DNA of 64,000 nucleotides from Thiomicrorhabdus sp963677355 (GCA_963677355.2 CAXXXQ010000002.1:868001-932000), one strand, 5' to 3'; positions 26,490 through 36,027 are shown, counted from the stretch's first letter. The notes: generated by a model from the sequence alone, not told the origin. Program-made: numbers and translations.

Positions 26490-27122
26490 TCAAGTATAGA
26501 GCTCCAATGGCGGTTCATTAGCCAAGCGTCGGATTAGATCACTCTCGGTAATGATGCCTGAAATCCGCTGGTAATCATCCATCACCAGCAGAGCGTCCAT
26601 TTCGAAACTCATTAAGGCGTGAGCCACATGGCGCACGTCGGTATCGGACGAGGTCGTCACTACTGTCGCTTGCATGGTATCCGACACTAACTCCGGTTTA
26701 ACGCCTTCTAACTCGCCCCGCTTATTGATAATAACTCGGCCAAGAATATTGGATTGCGTACACATCCCGACCAGCTCTCCCCTTTCCAAAACCGGCAGGT
26801 GTTTAATGCCTTTTTTCTGCATCAAATTCCATGCGTTTTCTATCGCTTCCGAACTATTGACGGTAATCACCGGACTACTCATCAGTTCGGCCGCTTTGAC
26901 AATGAGATGCCGAGAAGAGCGCTGATTTTTCTTGTATGCATCAACAGCTGGATTCAGGGACACTGCATGTCCCGATTGAGATGGTCGATTGTCAGGTTTA
27001 AGCCCCTCAAATTCGCTCTCGTTGATCTTGTTAATTCGTTTGGTCGGATCAACTTTAAGCATAGGCAATTGCTGAACCGAACCGATAAAACTTTGCCCGT
27101 CCGGGCTGTAAACTATAAACAT
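26490..27122 (-). CDS. Tandem CBS-domain protein
   Basis: This 210-residue protein has two CBS domains. One spans about residues 78-130 (MSSPVITVNSSEAIENAW, KHLPVLERGELVGMCT) and the other about 145-205 (MDALLVMDDYQRISGIITESDL). CBS pairs bind adenine nucleotides and usually act as energy sensors. The N-terminal 75 residues are polar and unrelated to a known domain. No enzyme or channel domain is fused. It converges with nadB and has no operon partner. Confidence 0.85.
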   Translation of the reverse strand: MFIVYSPDGQSFIGSVQQLPMLKVDPTKRINKINESEFEGLKPDNRPSQSGHAVSLNPAVDAYKKNQRSSRHLIVKAAELMSSPVITVNSSEAIENAWNLMQKKGIKHLPVLERGELVGMCTQSNILGRVIINKRGELEGVKPELVSDTMQATVVTTSSDTDVRHVAHALMSFEMDALLVMDDYQRISGIITESDLIRRLANEPPLELYT

Positions 27123-27310
27123 ATCAGCAACCTATACACCTGAATCAATTGACATTCATGCTCACATCATAGCATCAACTCCCCCTGACTGAACTCTCAA
27201 AATCAGTCTTGGCGAGATCCACTTAACTATATCGGAAATAAATCGATAAAGTTTACCCCTCATACAGAAATTAGCGGAATTTCAGCCTTCAAAAACTTTA
27301 TAGCGCTTAC

Positions 27311-27339
27311 TGGAATAAGCCCGACTTATTGACTATACT
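27311..27339 (+). promoter_or_regulatory. Possible promoter for the peroxiredoxin gene
   Basis: TGGAAT (27311-27316) and TATACT (27334-27339) are 17 bases apart, 46 bases ahead of the start codon. The -10 is good and the -35 poor, as is common for activator-dependent stress genes. Confidence 0.35.
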
Positions 27340-27385
27340 ATTTCAGTTTTTAAGCTAATCAATTTCAATTCATAAGGATAAGACT

Positions 27386-27988
27386 ATGTCAGTTTTAGTA
27401 ACTAAACAGGCTCCTGACTTTACAGCTGCTGCGGTATTGGCGGACGGTTCAATCGTAGAAGATTTCAATCTGAAAAGCCACATTGCCGGTAAATATGCGG
27501 TTGTCTTCTTTTACCCGCTTGACTTCACATTTGTATGTCCGTCTGAAATTCTGGCTTTCGACCACCGTGTCGAACGTTTCAAAGAATTGGGTACAGAAGT
27601 TATCGGTGTTTCAATCGATTCTCAGTTTACTCACAATGCTTGGCGTAACACCCCGGTTAACGAAGGTGGTCTAGGTCCTGTTAAATTCCCTCTAATTGCT
27701 GATATCGGTGGTTCTATCATGGACGCTTACGGAATTCGTCACCCAGGAAACGTAGCACTTCGTGGCGCTTTCCTAATCGATAAGGACGGTGTGGTTCGTC
27801 ATCAAGTTGTTAACGATCTTCCGCTAGGTCGTAACGTTGATGAAATGGTTCGTATGGTTGAAGCACTTCAATTCCACGAAGAAGTTGGTGAAGTATGCCC
27901 AGCTGGTTGGAACAAAGGTGATGCGGGTATGAAAGATACTCCGGACGGCGTAGCTGAATACCTAAGCGAGCACTCTGACGAACTATAA
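27386..27988 (+). CDS. Typical 2-Cys peroxiredoxin (AhpC/Prx1 family)
   Basis: This 200-residue thiol peroxidase reduces hydrogen peroxide and organic peroxides. The peroxidatic cysteine is C51 in FYPLDFTFVCPSE and the resolving cysteine is C171 in GEVCPAGW. A GGLG motif (94-97) is present, but there is no C-terminal YF motif. The start ATG follows AAGGATAAG. Codon use looks smoother and more biased than in its neighbours, as expected for an abundant protein. It is monocistronic, with a terminator 28 bases downstream. Confidence 0.95.
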   Translation: MSVLVTKQAPDFTAAAVLADGSIVEDFNLKSHIAGKYAVVFFYPLDFTFVCPSEILAFDHRVERFKELGTEVIGVSIDSQFTHNAWRNTPVNEGGLGPVKFPLIADIGGSIMDAYGIRHPGNVALRGAFLIDKDGVVRHQVVNDLPLGRNVDEMVRMVEALQFHEEVGEVCPAGWNKGDAGMKDTPDGVAEYLSEHSDEL

Positions 27989-28015
27989 TTCGCAAGAATA
28001 AACAGTTATTGCTAT

Positions 28016-28042
28016 AAAGGCCGTCCTGTGACGGCCTTTTTT
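28016..28042 (+). terminator. Intrinsic terminator after the peroxiredoxin gene
   Basis: A 10-bp perfect stem (28016-28025 with 28030-28039) has a 4-base loop and a T tract. It also argues that ispA starts downstream of it rather than at the in-frame GTG at 28028. Confidence 0.9.
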
Positions 28043-28072
28043 AATGGCAAATCAATTAAGTGGAGACCCGAC

Positions 28073-28956
28073 TTGAAACAACGTCTGGAAGAGTTTCAAA
28101 CTCGCACACACCTCGCCCTTCAAGCCCAGCTCAAAAAACTGGCCGAGGCGGATTCAGCTCAAGAGTCATTTATTGAAGCGATTGAATACGCAACCCTCAA
28201 TCAAGGTAAACGTCTTAGACCGGCTCTGCTCTATGCGGTAGCGGATGCCTTGCAAATTCCACTGGAAGATGTCGATAGCTCTGCTTGCGCCATCGAACTG
28301 ATCCACAGTTATTCGCTGGTGCATGATGATCTACCGGCCATGGACGACGACGATTTACGCAGAGGTCAACCGACGACTCATATCAAATACGGTGAAGCCA
28401 ATGCCATTTTGGTAGGTGACGCCCAGCAAACCTTAGCCTTTCAAATCCTCAGCGAAGACAATCGGCTTGCGGCAGATAAAACGGTAGAGCTAATTCGTTT
28501 GCTAACACAGGCCAGTGGCGCTAACGGCATGATTGCCGGTCAAGTTATGGATATCGCCTCAGAAGGCAAACTGATTCCACTGCAACAGCTTCAACAACTC
28601 CACCAGTTAAAAACCGGGGCTTTGATTAAAACATCCCTGCTCATGGAGCAGTACAGTCACCTCGCTATCCAAGTTTACAAAACCAACTTGCTAAACTGGG
28701 GGAAACTATCGGCCTGGCTTTTCAGGTTCAGGACGATATTCTCGACATTGAATCCGATACCGAAACCTTAGGCAAACCTCAAGGCAGCGACTTGGCATTA
28801 GACAAATCGACCTACCCGAAACTGATGGGCTTAGAACAGGCTAAACACTACCGAGATGAGTTAATTACAGAAGCAAAACAGCTTTTGCATGAAATGGAAT
28901 TGCGCAGCGATTTTCTGTTTGAGATCATCGATTACATCGCAGAACGTAAACACTAA
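28073..28956 (+). pseudogene. ispA: Farnesyl diphosphate synthase IspA, split by a one-base frameshift
   Basis: IspA condenses IPP with DMAPP and GPP to farnesyl diphosphate. The start is probably the TTG at 28073, preceded by TGGAG. The N-terminal frame has NQGKRLRP, the first Asp-rich motif DDLPAMDDDDLRRG and GQVMDIASEG, then KTGALIKTS. After LLM the frame is wrong and terminates at 28771. Reading one base over gives GLAFQVQDDILDIESD (the second Asp-rich motif) and a normal C-terminus ending ERKH at 28956. Adding one G to GG at 28645-28646 repairs it and gives LLMGAVQ. Both frames are well conserved, so a sequencing indel is likely. Confidence 0.92.
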
Positions 28957-29042
28957 ATGATATCTGCCGCAAAAGAGTATAATTTGGTTTACTAATCAAA
29001 AAGTTAGCGATTTTACTCTAGGAAAGACAATCCCTTTTAGGT

Positions 29043-29048
29043 TATAAT
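29043..29048 (+). promoter_or_regulatory. Probable -10 element for queD
   Basis: A perfect TATAAT lies 40 bases before the queD ATG. No good -35 is present at 16-18 bases upstream. Confidence 0.35.
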
Positions 29049-29088
29049 CTGCGCCCTTTCGACACCACATTAAAGAACCGATTCAATT

Positions 29089-29469
29089 ATGGCACAACAA
29101 TTTGTACTGAAAACGCTTCTCGACTTTGCTTCTGCTCATAGCTTGCGCGGCTATCCGGGTGACTGTGCAAAACTACATGGACACAACTGGAAAATTGAAG
29201 TTCAAGTTTCAGGTGAGAAACTGAATGAGATCGGCATGGTGATCGATTTTAAAGAGATCAAACGACACGCCAAAGAAGTCGTCAAAGAGCTGGATCATAC
29301 CTTCTTGAACGATCACTCACATTTTCAGGAAGTTAACCCGACTGCCGAGAATATTGCCGTCTATCTGTTCCAAGCCATTCAAAGTCGAATCCAGAGCCCG
29401 GAAGTCAAAATGCATAGCATTACCGTTTGGGAAAACGACCGCAACTGTGTTACCTACTCAGAAGATTAA
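29089..29469 (+). CDS. queD: 6-carboxytetrahydropterin synthase QueD
   Basis: QueD converts dihydroneopterin triphosphate to 6-carboxytetrahydropterin in the queuosine/7-deazaguanine pathway. The 126-residue protein has the zinc histidines H17, H30 and H32, the catalytic cysteine C26 (PGDCAKLHGH) and the ELDHTFLND segment. A good TATAAT lies about 40 bases upstream of the ATG. No queC, queE or queF is adjacent. Confidence 0.93.
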   Translation: MAQQFVLKTLLDFASAHSLRGYPGDCAKLHGHNWKIEVQVSGEKLNEIGMVIDFKEIKRHAKEVVKELDHTFLNDHSHFQEVNPTAENIAVYLFQAIQSRIQSPEVKMHSITVWENDRNCVTYSED

Positions 29470-29495
29470 AGATCGATACTTAATCGATGCATAAT

Positions 29496-29537
29496 AAAAA
29501 ACCGGCATAAAAAAACCAGCACATGGCCGGTTTTTTT
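29496..29537 (+). terminator. Terminator between queD and cheW
   Basis: A6-containing ACCGGC at about 29501-29506 pairs with GCCGGT at 29526-29531, with a long loop and a T7 tail. The A and T runs make it usable for both converging genes. Confidence 0.75.
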
Positions 29538-29558
29538 ATTGATAAAAGATAAACCATA

Positions 29559-30113
29559 TTATCCATTACCGGTCGGCAAATTATTGGCATTCATGACGAT
29601 ATCGTCGATCAATCCTTCCGAAGACAACTTATCCAGATCAATCACCACAACCATTCGGTCTTTACCTTTAGCCGGCTGGCCTTCCACTCTCACAGTTTGA
29701 CTGGCTGCTTGCCCTTGACCGTCGCGAATGGTTGTCAAACCCAAGATATATTGCTTATCAATCGACTCGGAAATATCCGGAGCCGGTTGCAGTTCGTTCA
29801 TATCAAATTGATGCACATCGGAAACCGCATCAACTACCAAGCCGACGATACGCTCTCCTTGCGAAGTAATGACATGCACAACAATCACTACGGTAGTATT
29901 GTTATAACTGGCTGATAGAGAGAACTTTTCGCGCAAATCAATGATCGGCACGATAGTTCCACGTAAATCAACCACGCCTTTCACATAAGGCGGTACACTG
30001 GGTAACGGGTTCGGCTTTTCCCAACCTCGAATCTCTTGTACTCTGAGTATTTCTACCGCAAACTCCTCTTTACCTATGATGAAGGTTAAAAATTCTTGTT
30101 TTGCATCAGACAC
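29559..30113 (-). CDS. cheW: CheW chemotaxis coupling protein
   Basis: CheW couples chemoreceptors to the kinase CheA. The 184-residue protein shows the family beta-barrel motifs FIIGKEEFAVEILRVQEIRGW, VPPYVKGVVDLRGTIVPIIDLREKF and the later VGLVVDAVSDV. The C-terminal 30 residues are longer than in minimal CheW. It stands alone with no cheA or receptor gene nearby, so it probably serves arrays encoded elsewhere. Confidence 0.95.
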   Translation of the reverse strand: MSDAKQEFLTFIIGKEEFAVEILRVQEIRGWEKPNPLPSVPPYVKGVVDLRGTIVPIIDLREKFSLSASYNNTTVVIVVHVITSQGERIVGLVVDAVSDVHQFDMNELQPAPDISESIDKQYILGLTTIRDGQGQAASQTVRVEGQPAKGKDRMVVVIDLDKLSSEGLIDDIVMNANNLPTGNG

Positions 30114-30313
30114 AGCTCATCTCCGTTTCACACAAATTATGTCTATAATATTGCAACATAATCAATCTAAGTTCTTTTTACTCGACCCGCTTATTTTCTC
30201 AATTAAACGGTGACATGAATAGCAAAATTGTATGCAAGAAATACGCCAAGACAATTTGATATTTTGATTTTCTAGAGTATTATCAGCAACAAATAAAAAT
30301 TTAGGATAACTTT

Positions 30314-31399
30314 ATGACATCATTGGCTACATTGGACTCAACATGGTCCGAGTTCTTACAATCTCAACATGCTCAGCTTGACGAAAGCGGCAAGATTGTC
30401 ACTTTTGGACATGCCGAACTGGAACGTTTTTTAATTAAAAACGGTCCGGTTATCACCAGCCTGACTCATCAGGCTCTAATTAAAGTTTCCGGCAGTGAAG
30501 CCAAAACCTTTTTACAGGCACAACTGACTAGCGACATTAATCAAGTCAGCGAAAGCCAAGCGCAGTATTCCGCCTATTGCGATCCTCAAGGCAATGTGTT
30601 GGCCGTTTTTTTAGTCTTTATCTATCAAGGCGACTACTACTTGAACTTTGACGGTTCATTAGGCGAAACCATTCTCAAACGTCTGAAGATGTTTGTATTG
30701 CGCTCCGATGTTCAACTGGAAGACGTCTCAAACAATTTGATTCAGGTCGGCTTTGCCGGTGAATTCGGCGATCTTGACGTGCAACGCCGCTTGGCGACCA
30801 AAGTCAAAGAAACCTTTGAAAGCGGCATGATTACCGATGAAAGCCTACAAGATATTTTGGTCGTTAAAGTACCCGGCCCTTATCACAAGTACGCACTATT
30901 TGGCCCTGCCGAGCAGATGATCGAAGCTTGGAACAGTATTCGTAGCAATTGTGATGTCACCAACAACTACGACTGGAATTTATTGGACATTGCTGCCGGC
31001 ATTCCGACTGTGACTGCGGCAACCACTGGGCAATTTACGGCTCAGTTTTTGAACTTAGACAAGTTTGATGCCATTAACTTTCAAAAAGGCTGCTTCCCCG
31101 GTCAAGAAATTATCGCCCGTATTCACTATCGCGGCAAAGTCACCAAACGTATGCTGCGCATCCATCTGAATGAACAGAAAGAATTAAACTCCGGTGATAC
31201 TTTGGTACTGAAAGACAACGCCGGCAAGCAGCATAAATTGACGGTGATTAATGCCAATGCCGATATCTTCAGCGGCACGCTTTGCCTTGCCATTGCCACA
31301 CTAAAGTCACTGGAAGCTGTTGAAGGCGATTTAATGACGGAATCGGGTGAAGCCGCATTAGTGGAACCCTTGCCGTATAAAATCACCGACGAAGATTAG
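30314..31399 (+). CDS. ygfZ: YgfZ/GcvT-family folate-binding protein
   Basis: YgfZ helps assemble or repair some iron-sulfur enzymes in a folate-dependent way. The 361-residue protein carries the diagnostic KGCFPGQEIIAR motif (one residue from the usual KGCYxGQE), with the essential cysteine, and a GcvT-like N-terminal domain (SGSEAKTFLQAQLTSDI). It is monocistronic, with a strong terminator after it. The start follows AGGATAAC. Confidence 0.9.
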   Translation: MTSLATLDSTWSEFLQSQHAQLDESGKIVTFGHAELERFLIKNGPVITSLTHQALIKVSGSEAKTFLQAQLTSDINQVSESQAQYSAYCDPQGNVLAVFLVFIYQGDYYLNFDGSLGETILKRLKMFVLRSDVQLEDVSNNLIQVGFAGEFGDLDVQRRLATKVKETFESGMITDESLQDILVVKVPGPYHKYALFGPAEQMIEAWNSIRSNCDVTNNYDWNLLDIAAGIPTVTAATTGQFTAQFLNLDKFDAINFQKGCFPGQEIIARIHYRGKVTKRMLRIHLNEQKELNSGDTLVLKDNAGKQHKLTVINANADIFSGTLCLAIATLKSLEAVEGDLMTESGEAALVEPLPYKITDED

Positions 31400-31467
31400 T
31401 AGAACGGATTAGCGCTCAAACCATACATGGGCGCTTAACCATCTACGGTCTACTTTAAAAAGCCAAT

Positions 31468-31505
31468 AAAAAAGCCTCGCAAGATAAATATCTGCGAGGC
31501 TTTTT
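31468..31505. terminator. Bidirectional terminator between ygfZ and lysS
   Basis: AAGCCTCGCA (about 31472-31481) pairs with TGCGAGGCTT (31493-31502) around an 11-base loop. Flanking A and T runs on each side let it end both converging transcripts. Confidence 0.9.
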
Positions 31506-31530
31506 ACTTTCGGATACAAACAGAATGAAT

Positions 31531-33042
31531 TTACGATTGACGCATATGCGGGAACAGTAAAACATCTCTAATTGAAGCAGAATCGGTGAACAACATGACC
31601 AAACGATCAATACCAATGCCCTCACCTGCCGTTGGCGGCATACCATGCTCTAGTGCGGTGATGTAGTCTTCGTCATAGTGCATCGCTTCATCGTCACCGG
31701 CATCCTTAGCGGCAACCTGCGCCTTGAAACGCTCCGCCTGATCTTCTGCATCGTTCAACTCATTGAAACCGTTCGCCAGCTCGCGACCACCGATAAACAA
31801 TTCGAAGCGATCAGTAATAAACGGATCTTCGTCATTACGACGCGCCAACGGAGAGACTTCAGCCGGATATTCGGTGATGAATGTCGGATCCATTAACTTC
31901 TCTTCGACCGTTTCCTCAAAAATTTCTGTCAACACTTTACCAAGGCCGTAACCCTCTTGCAGCTTGATATGCAAAGATTCAGCCAGTGCTTTAGCCTGCT
32001 CCAAGTCTGCCAACTGCTCCGCGGTCACTTCTGGGTTATATTGCAGAATGGCATCTTTCATGGTCAAGCGTGCAAACGGCTTACCAAAATCGAATTCCTG
32101 CCCCTGATAAGGTACCGTCGTTGAACCAATCGCCAACTCCGCCAACTCTTTCAACAGCTCTTCGGTGTAATCCATTAACTGGTGATAATCGGTATAAGCC
32201 GCATAGAATTCCACCATGGTGAATTCCGGGTTATGGCGGGTAGACAGACCTTCATTACGGAAAGAACGGTTAATTTCGAAAACTCGCTCAAAACCACCGA
32301 CAACAAGGCGTTTCAAATACAGTTCCGGCGCAATACGCAAGAACAGCGGCATATCCAATGCGTTATGGTGAGTATTAAACGGTTTAGCTGTAGCGCCCCC
32401 CGGAATCACATGCATCATCGGCGTTTCCACTTCCATGAAGTTTTTACGGATTAGAAATTCACGGACATGTTGAACAATTTTAGAGCGCAACAAAAAGGTT
32501 TCGCGGCTCTCTTGATTCACAATCAGGTCAACATAACGCTGACGGTAACGCGCTTCCTGATCTTGTAAACCATGGAATTTATCCGGTAGCGGACGAATCG
32601 ACTTGGTAATCAACTCAATATGCTCAACATGAACGGAAAGCTCACCGGTATTGGTTTTAAACAGATAACCTTCTGCACCGACGATATCACCCAAATCCCA
32701 CTTTTTGAACTGGGTATTGTAGAAACCTTCCGGCAACTCGTCACGGGTAACATAAACCTGAATACGCCCGGTCGGATCCTGCAAGGTCGCGAAACTCGCT
32801 TTCCCCATAATACGACGCAACATCATTCGCCCGGCAACCTTAACACGAACCGGCTCGGCTTCCGCCAAAGCTTCTTTGCTCATCTCATCAAACTGCGCAT
32901 GCAAATCGGCAGCATGGTCTTCACGGCGGAATGTATTAGGATACGAGTGCCCCTCTTCTCTTAACGCTTGCAACTTGGCACGGCGTTCAGCGATTATTTT
33001 GTTCTCATCTACTTCAGGCACATTATTTTGTGGTTCCGACAT
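31531..33042 (-). CDS. lysS: Lysyl-tRNA synthetase, class II
   Basis: LysS charges tRNA-Lys. The 503-residue protein has the N-terminal OB-fold anticodon-binding domain (about 55-150) and class II motifs: motif 2 FRNEGLSTRHNPEFTMVEFY and motif 3 GIGIDRLVMLFT, with GGRELANGFNEL between. It follows prfB on the same strand, the usual pairing, after about 140 bases. Confidence 0.98.
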   Translation of the reverse strand: MSEPQNNVPEVDENKIIAERRAKLQALREEGHSYPNTFRREDHAADLHAQFDEMSKEALAEAEPVRVKVAGRMMLRRIMGKASFATLQDPTGRIQVYVTRDELPEGFYNTQFKKWDLGDIVGAEGYLFKTNTGELSVHVEHIELITKSIRPLPDKFHGLQDQEARYRQRYVDLIVNQESRETFLLRSKIVQHVREFLIRKNFMEVETPMMHVIPGGATAKPFNTHHNALDMPLFLRIAPELYLKRLVVGGFERVFEINRSFRNEGLSTRHNPEFTMVEFYAAYTDYHQLMDYTEELLKELAELAIGSTTVPYQGQEFDFGKPFARLTMKDAILQYNPEVTAEQLADLEQAKALAESLHIKLQEGYGLGKVLTEIFEETVEEKLMDPTFITEYPAEVSPLARRNDEDPFITDRFELFIGGRELANGFNELNDAEDQAERFKAQVAAKDAGDDEAMHYDEDYITALEHGMPPTAGEGIGIDRLVMLFTDSASIRDVLLFPHMRQS

Positions 33043-33183
33043 GAATTTTCTCTCTATAACAATACGGTTAAAACTGCGGCTTATTTTAAGCTTTTACACA
33101 GATAAACTCTAGTGAGTTCCAAGCTCAAAATGCCGTATTTCTTGTAAATTGACTCTTTGTGGTATCTTTGCTTGTACAAAAAA

Positions 33184-34279
33184 TCAGATACCGGCTTTCA
33201 AGCTCGCTTCGATAAACTGATCTAAAGCGCCATCTAGTACCGCTTGGCAGTTACCGGTTTCTACACCGGTACGTAAATCTTTAATGCGTCCGGAATCCAA
33301 AACGTAGGAACGGATCTGACTTCCCCAACCGATATCCGACTTGGATTCCTCCAAGTCCTGCTTCTCGGCATTACGTTTCAACATCTCAAGCTCATATAAT
33401 TTCGCTCGTAGCTGTTTCATCGCATCTGCCTTGTTCTGATGCTGAGAACGACCGTTCTGACACTGCACAACCGTGTTGGTCGGCAAGTGCGTCAAACGGA
33501 CTGCGGAATCGGTTTTGTTGACGTGCTGTCCACCCGCACCACTGGCTCGATAGGTATCGACACGAATATCAGCCGGATTCAAGTCCACTTCAAAACTATC
33601 ATCAATTTCGGGAGAAATGAAAACAGAAGCAAACGAGGTATGACGTTTGGCATTTGAGTCGAATGGCGATTTACGTACCAGACGATGCACACCTAACTCG
33701 GTGCGCAACCAACCGTAAGCATACTCTCCCTGAATATGCACGGTAGCCCCTTTGATCCCGGCAACATCGCCGGCAGACGCTTCGGTAATTTCGGCTTTAA
33801 AACCATGGCTATCCGCCCAGCGCAGATACATTCGCAATAGCATATTGGCCCAGTCTTGAGCTTCAGTACCACCCGAGCCGGACTGAATTTCCAGATAGGC
33901 ATTATTGGCATCCATCTCGCCGGAGAACATACGCTGGAATTCAAGCTGATCAAGACGCTGGCCGAGACGATCCAATTCAGCAACCACTTCATCAACCATC
34001 TCCTGGTCTTCGTCCATCTCGGCCATTTCCAACAATTCGTGAGTGGCTTCGGTACCGCTGGTCAGATCGTCAATCGTGGTAACGATTTTTTCCAGTATGG
34101 ATTTTTCTTTACCTAAAGCTTGGGCTTCTTCCGGATTATTCCAAATATCCGGTGACTCCAGCTCTTTAGTTACCTCTTCCAGACGTTCAGCTTTGACCTC
34201 ATAGTCAAAGATACCCCCTAAGTACTTGAGTACGCTCTTGATAGTCCTTAATTCGTGTATAGATCGGGTTTAATTCCAT
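33184..34279 (-). CDS. prfB: Peptide chain release factor 2, programmed +1 frameshift
   Basis: RF2 recognises UGA and UAA stop codons. Translation starts at the ATG at 34277-34279 and reads 24 codons to a TGA at 34205-34207 within CTT TGA C, preceded by AGGGGG. This is the canonical RF2 autoregulatory frameshift site. A +1 shift continues at GAC (34206) and gives a protein of about 364 residues, the normal length. The tripeptide region KSPFDSNAKRHTSF and the catalytic GAGGQHVNKT loop are intact. Low RF2 favours the shift, so the gene senses its own product. lysS follows downstream. Confidence 0.97.
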
Positions 34280-34419
34280 TTGCTTTTCTACTTAACTTTT
34301 ACTGTCAAAAATTAGCGCGAATGATAACAGAATTCGCCTTAAATTTCCTTGCTTTTACTTACTAATCAATCGCTTAATCCGTTAAATCGGTTCAATTTAA
34401 GATTTTTTAATTTTTTCGC

Positions 34420-34446
34420 TAAAGTCATTAAATGATCGGCCGATAA
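34420..34446 (+). promoter_or_regulatory. Sigma-28 (FliA) promoter
   Basis: TAAAGTCA at 34420-34427, an 11-base spacer and a perfect GCCGATAA at 34439-34446 match the flagellar consensus at 14 of 16 positions. Transcription would start near 34453, about 60 bases before the DUF5610-like gene. Confidence 0.85.
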
Positions 34447-34513
34447 AGTTAATGTATAAATCCCGGCGGGAAACTTGTTTAGTCTCATCCGCTTGCAAAT
34501 TCAGGTGATCAAA

Positions 34514-35233
34514 ATGGCTATCGATACTAAAAATTTAGGACCTATTCAGGCTTACCAGAAACTGGAAGAACTGAATGCCAATAAAACCCAAAAACAAAAT
34601 GCGTCTAATTTGGATGCTGAAAAAGCAACCGGACTAGCCAATGCAATGGATAAAGTATCCGTCAATGTCAGTAAAGCTGAAATGCGCATTGAACAACAGG
34701 CGAGCTTGATTTCACACCTGTTCGGCAACGGGCAGACCACCGAACAAAGTTCCTTGAAAATGACGTATCAATCTGCGATTGAAAAGATCAATGAAATTCT
34801 GATGGCCGATCAAGCTGGAACCGAAAACACTGAAGAGGCTCAAACCCCACAAAACATAAATCCGTATCAACCCATTAGTGAAGAAGCTTTGCAGCAACAA
34901 GGCGGTATGGACTACTGGACACCGGAAAACACGGCCAAACGGATTGTCCAAGGTGCAACAGGGTTCTTTGAGGGCTTCAAGAATGCGCATCCTGAACTGG
35001 AAGGTGAACAGTTGATGTCCAGTTTTATGGATATCGTTGGTGGCGGCTTAACTCAAGGTTTTGAAGAAGCGAAAGGCATTTTGGATGAGTTAAACGTTTT
35101 GAGCGGTGACATTGCCACAAATATCGACACCACCTATCAGCTGGTTCAAGACGGCATGCAAGCTTTTCAAAAAGATTTTCTAGCAGATTTGGCAAGCTTA
35201 ATGGGGCCGACAGAGAATGAGACTCCAGCTTAA
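34514..35233 (+). CDS. DUF5610-like protein in the flagellar regulon
   Basis: This 239-residue soluble, acidic, helical protein has no signal peptide or membrane segment. The segment DYWTPENTAKRIVQGATGFF with QGFEEAKGILDEL recalls proteins annotated as DUF5610; I recall this family from memory and cannot confirm it. The ATG at 34514 is chosen over the upstream in-frame start because AGGTGA lies at the right distance. A near-perfect sigma-28 promoter upstream indicates expression with late flagellar genes. Its function is unknown. Confidence 0.75.
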   Translation: MAIDTKNLGPIQAYQKLEELNANKTQKQNASNLDAEKATGLANAMDKVSVNVSKAEMRIEQQASLISHLFGNGQTTEQSSLKMTYQSAIEKINEILMADQAGTENTEEAQTPQNINPYQPISEEALQQQGGMDYWTPENTAKRIVQGATGFFEGFKNAHPELEGEQLMSSFMDIVGGGLTQGFEEAKGILDELNVLSGDIATNIDTTYQLVQDGMQAFQKDFLADLASLMGPTENETPA

Positions 35234-35266
35234 TAATATTTAGCTGCTTACACAGTCTGTAGATAC

Positions 35267-35298
35267 AAAAAAGGCGGTTATTTGAAACCGCCTTTTTT
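35267..35298 (+). terminator. Terminator after the DUF5610-like gene
   Basis: AAGGCGGTT (35271-35279) pairs with AACCGCCTT (35286-35294) around a 6-base loop, with A and T runs on both sides. It can also serve the converging response-regulator gene. Confidence 0.9.
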
Positions 35299-35323
35299 AT
35301 TGAGCATTCGAAATCTTTGCTAA

Positions 35324-35971
35324 TTACTCGATTTCCTCAAGCCCCACTTTAGTTAACCCAGACTCATTGGCGTAGTTCGTCAACTCGGCAGTTGAAGTCA
35401 TCCCCATTTTCGTCATTAAGTTCTCACGGTGTTTTGAAACCGTACGATCGCTGATTTCCAATTTCTCGGCAATCTCTTTGGTTTTGTAACCTTCCGCAAC
35501 CAGTTTCACCACTTGCTTCTCACGAACCGACAAACGTTTATTAGTCAAACCGGATTCCGCTTCCAGAATCGGCTGGATTTCAGAATGAATAAAAGTTTCA
35601 CCCGCCATCACGCTGTGAATCCCTTTAACCAACTCTTTCGGAGAAACCGACTTCATGGCGATCCCATCAATCCCCATCTCCAAAACTTCATTCCATACAT
35701 TTACCGTTTCGGCCGCAGTCAATACAATCACTTTGGTATCAGAGTAACGTTTCTGGATATGGGTAATCGCATTCACACCACTAAGCTTAGGCATGGATAG
35801 GTCAAGTAAAACGATACTTGGCGATTTAGCGCGAATCAGTTCTAAACACTCCAGTCCGTCTTCCGCTTCAGCAATTACTTCGATATCAGGCTCTGCATCT
35901 AAAATGGACTTAAAGCCAGCGCGAACAAGAGCATGGTCTTCCGCAAGTAAAACTGTAATTTTTTCAGACAT
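35324..35971 (-). CDS. NarL/LuxR-type response regulator
   Basis: This 215-residue regulator has an N-terminal receiver (Asp57 in VLLDLSMPKLSG) and a C-terminal LuxR helix-turn-helix (LSVREKQVVKLVAEGYKTKEIAEKL, about residues 148-172). It follows the hybrid kinase gene by 56 bases on the same strand and is its probable partner. The overall layout resembles GacA/UvrY-type regulators, but the pairing kinase is soluble. Target genes cannot be inferred. Confidence 0.93.
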   Translation of the reverse strand: MSEKITVLLAEDHALVRAGFKSILDAEPDIEVIAEAEDGLECLELIRAKSPSIVLLDLSMPKLSGVNAITHIQKRYSDTKVIVLTAAETVNVWNEVLEMGIDGIAMKSVSPKELVKGIHSVMAGETFIHSEIQPILEAESGLTNKRLSVREKQVVKLVAEGYKTKEIAEKLEISDRTVSKHRENLMTKMGMTSTAELTNYANESGLTKVGLEEIE

Positions 35972-36027
35972 AATCGTTACTCTAACTTGTTATTTATACT
36001 TAATAAATAAGACTTTTTAATTTTAAA

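Noticed and set aside
28028..28072. GTG at 28028 as the ispA start
   Set aside because: It lies inside the terminator hairpin of the peroxiredoxin gene. The TTG at 28073 has TGGAG upstream and gives a family-like N-terminus.
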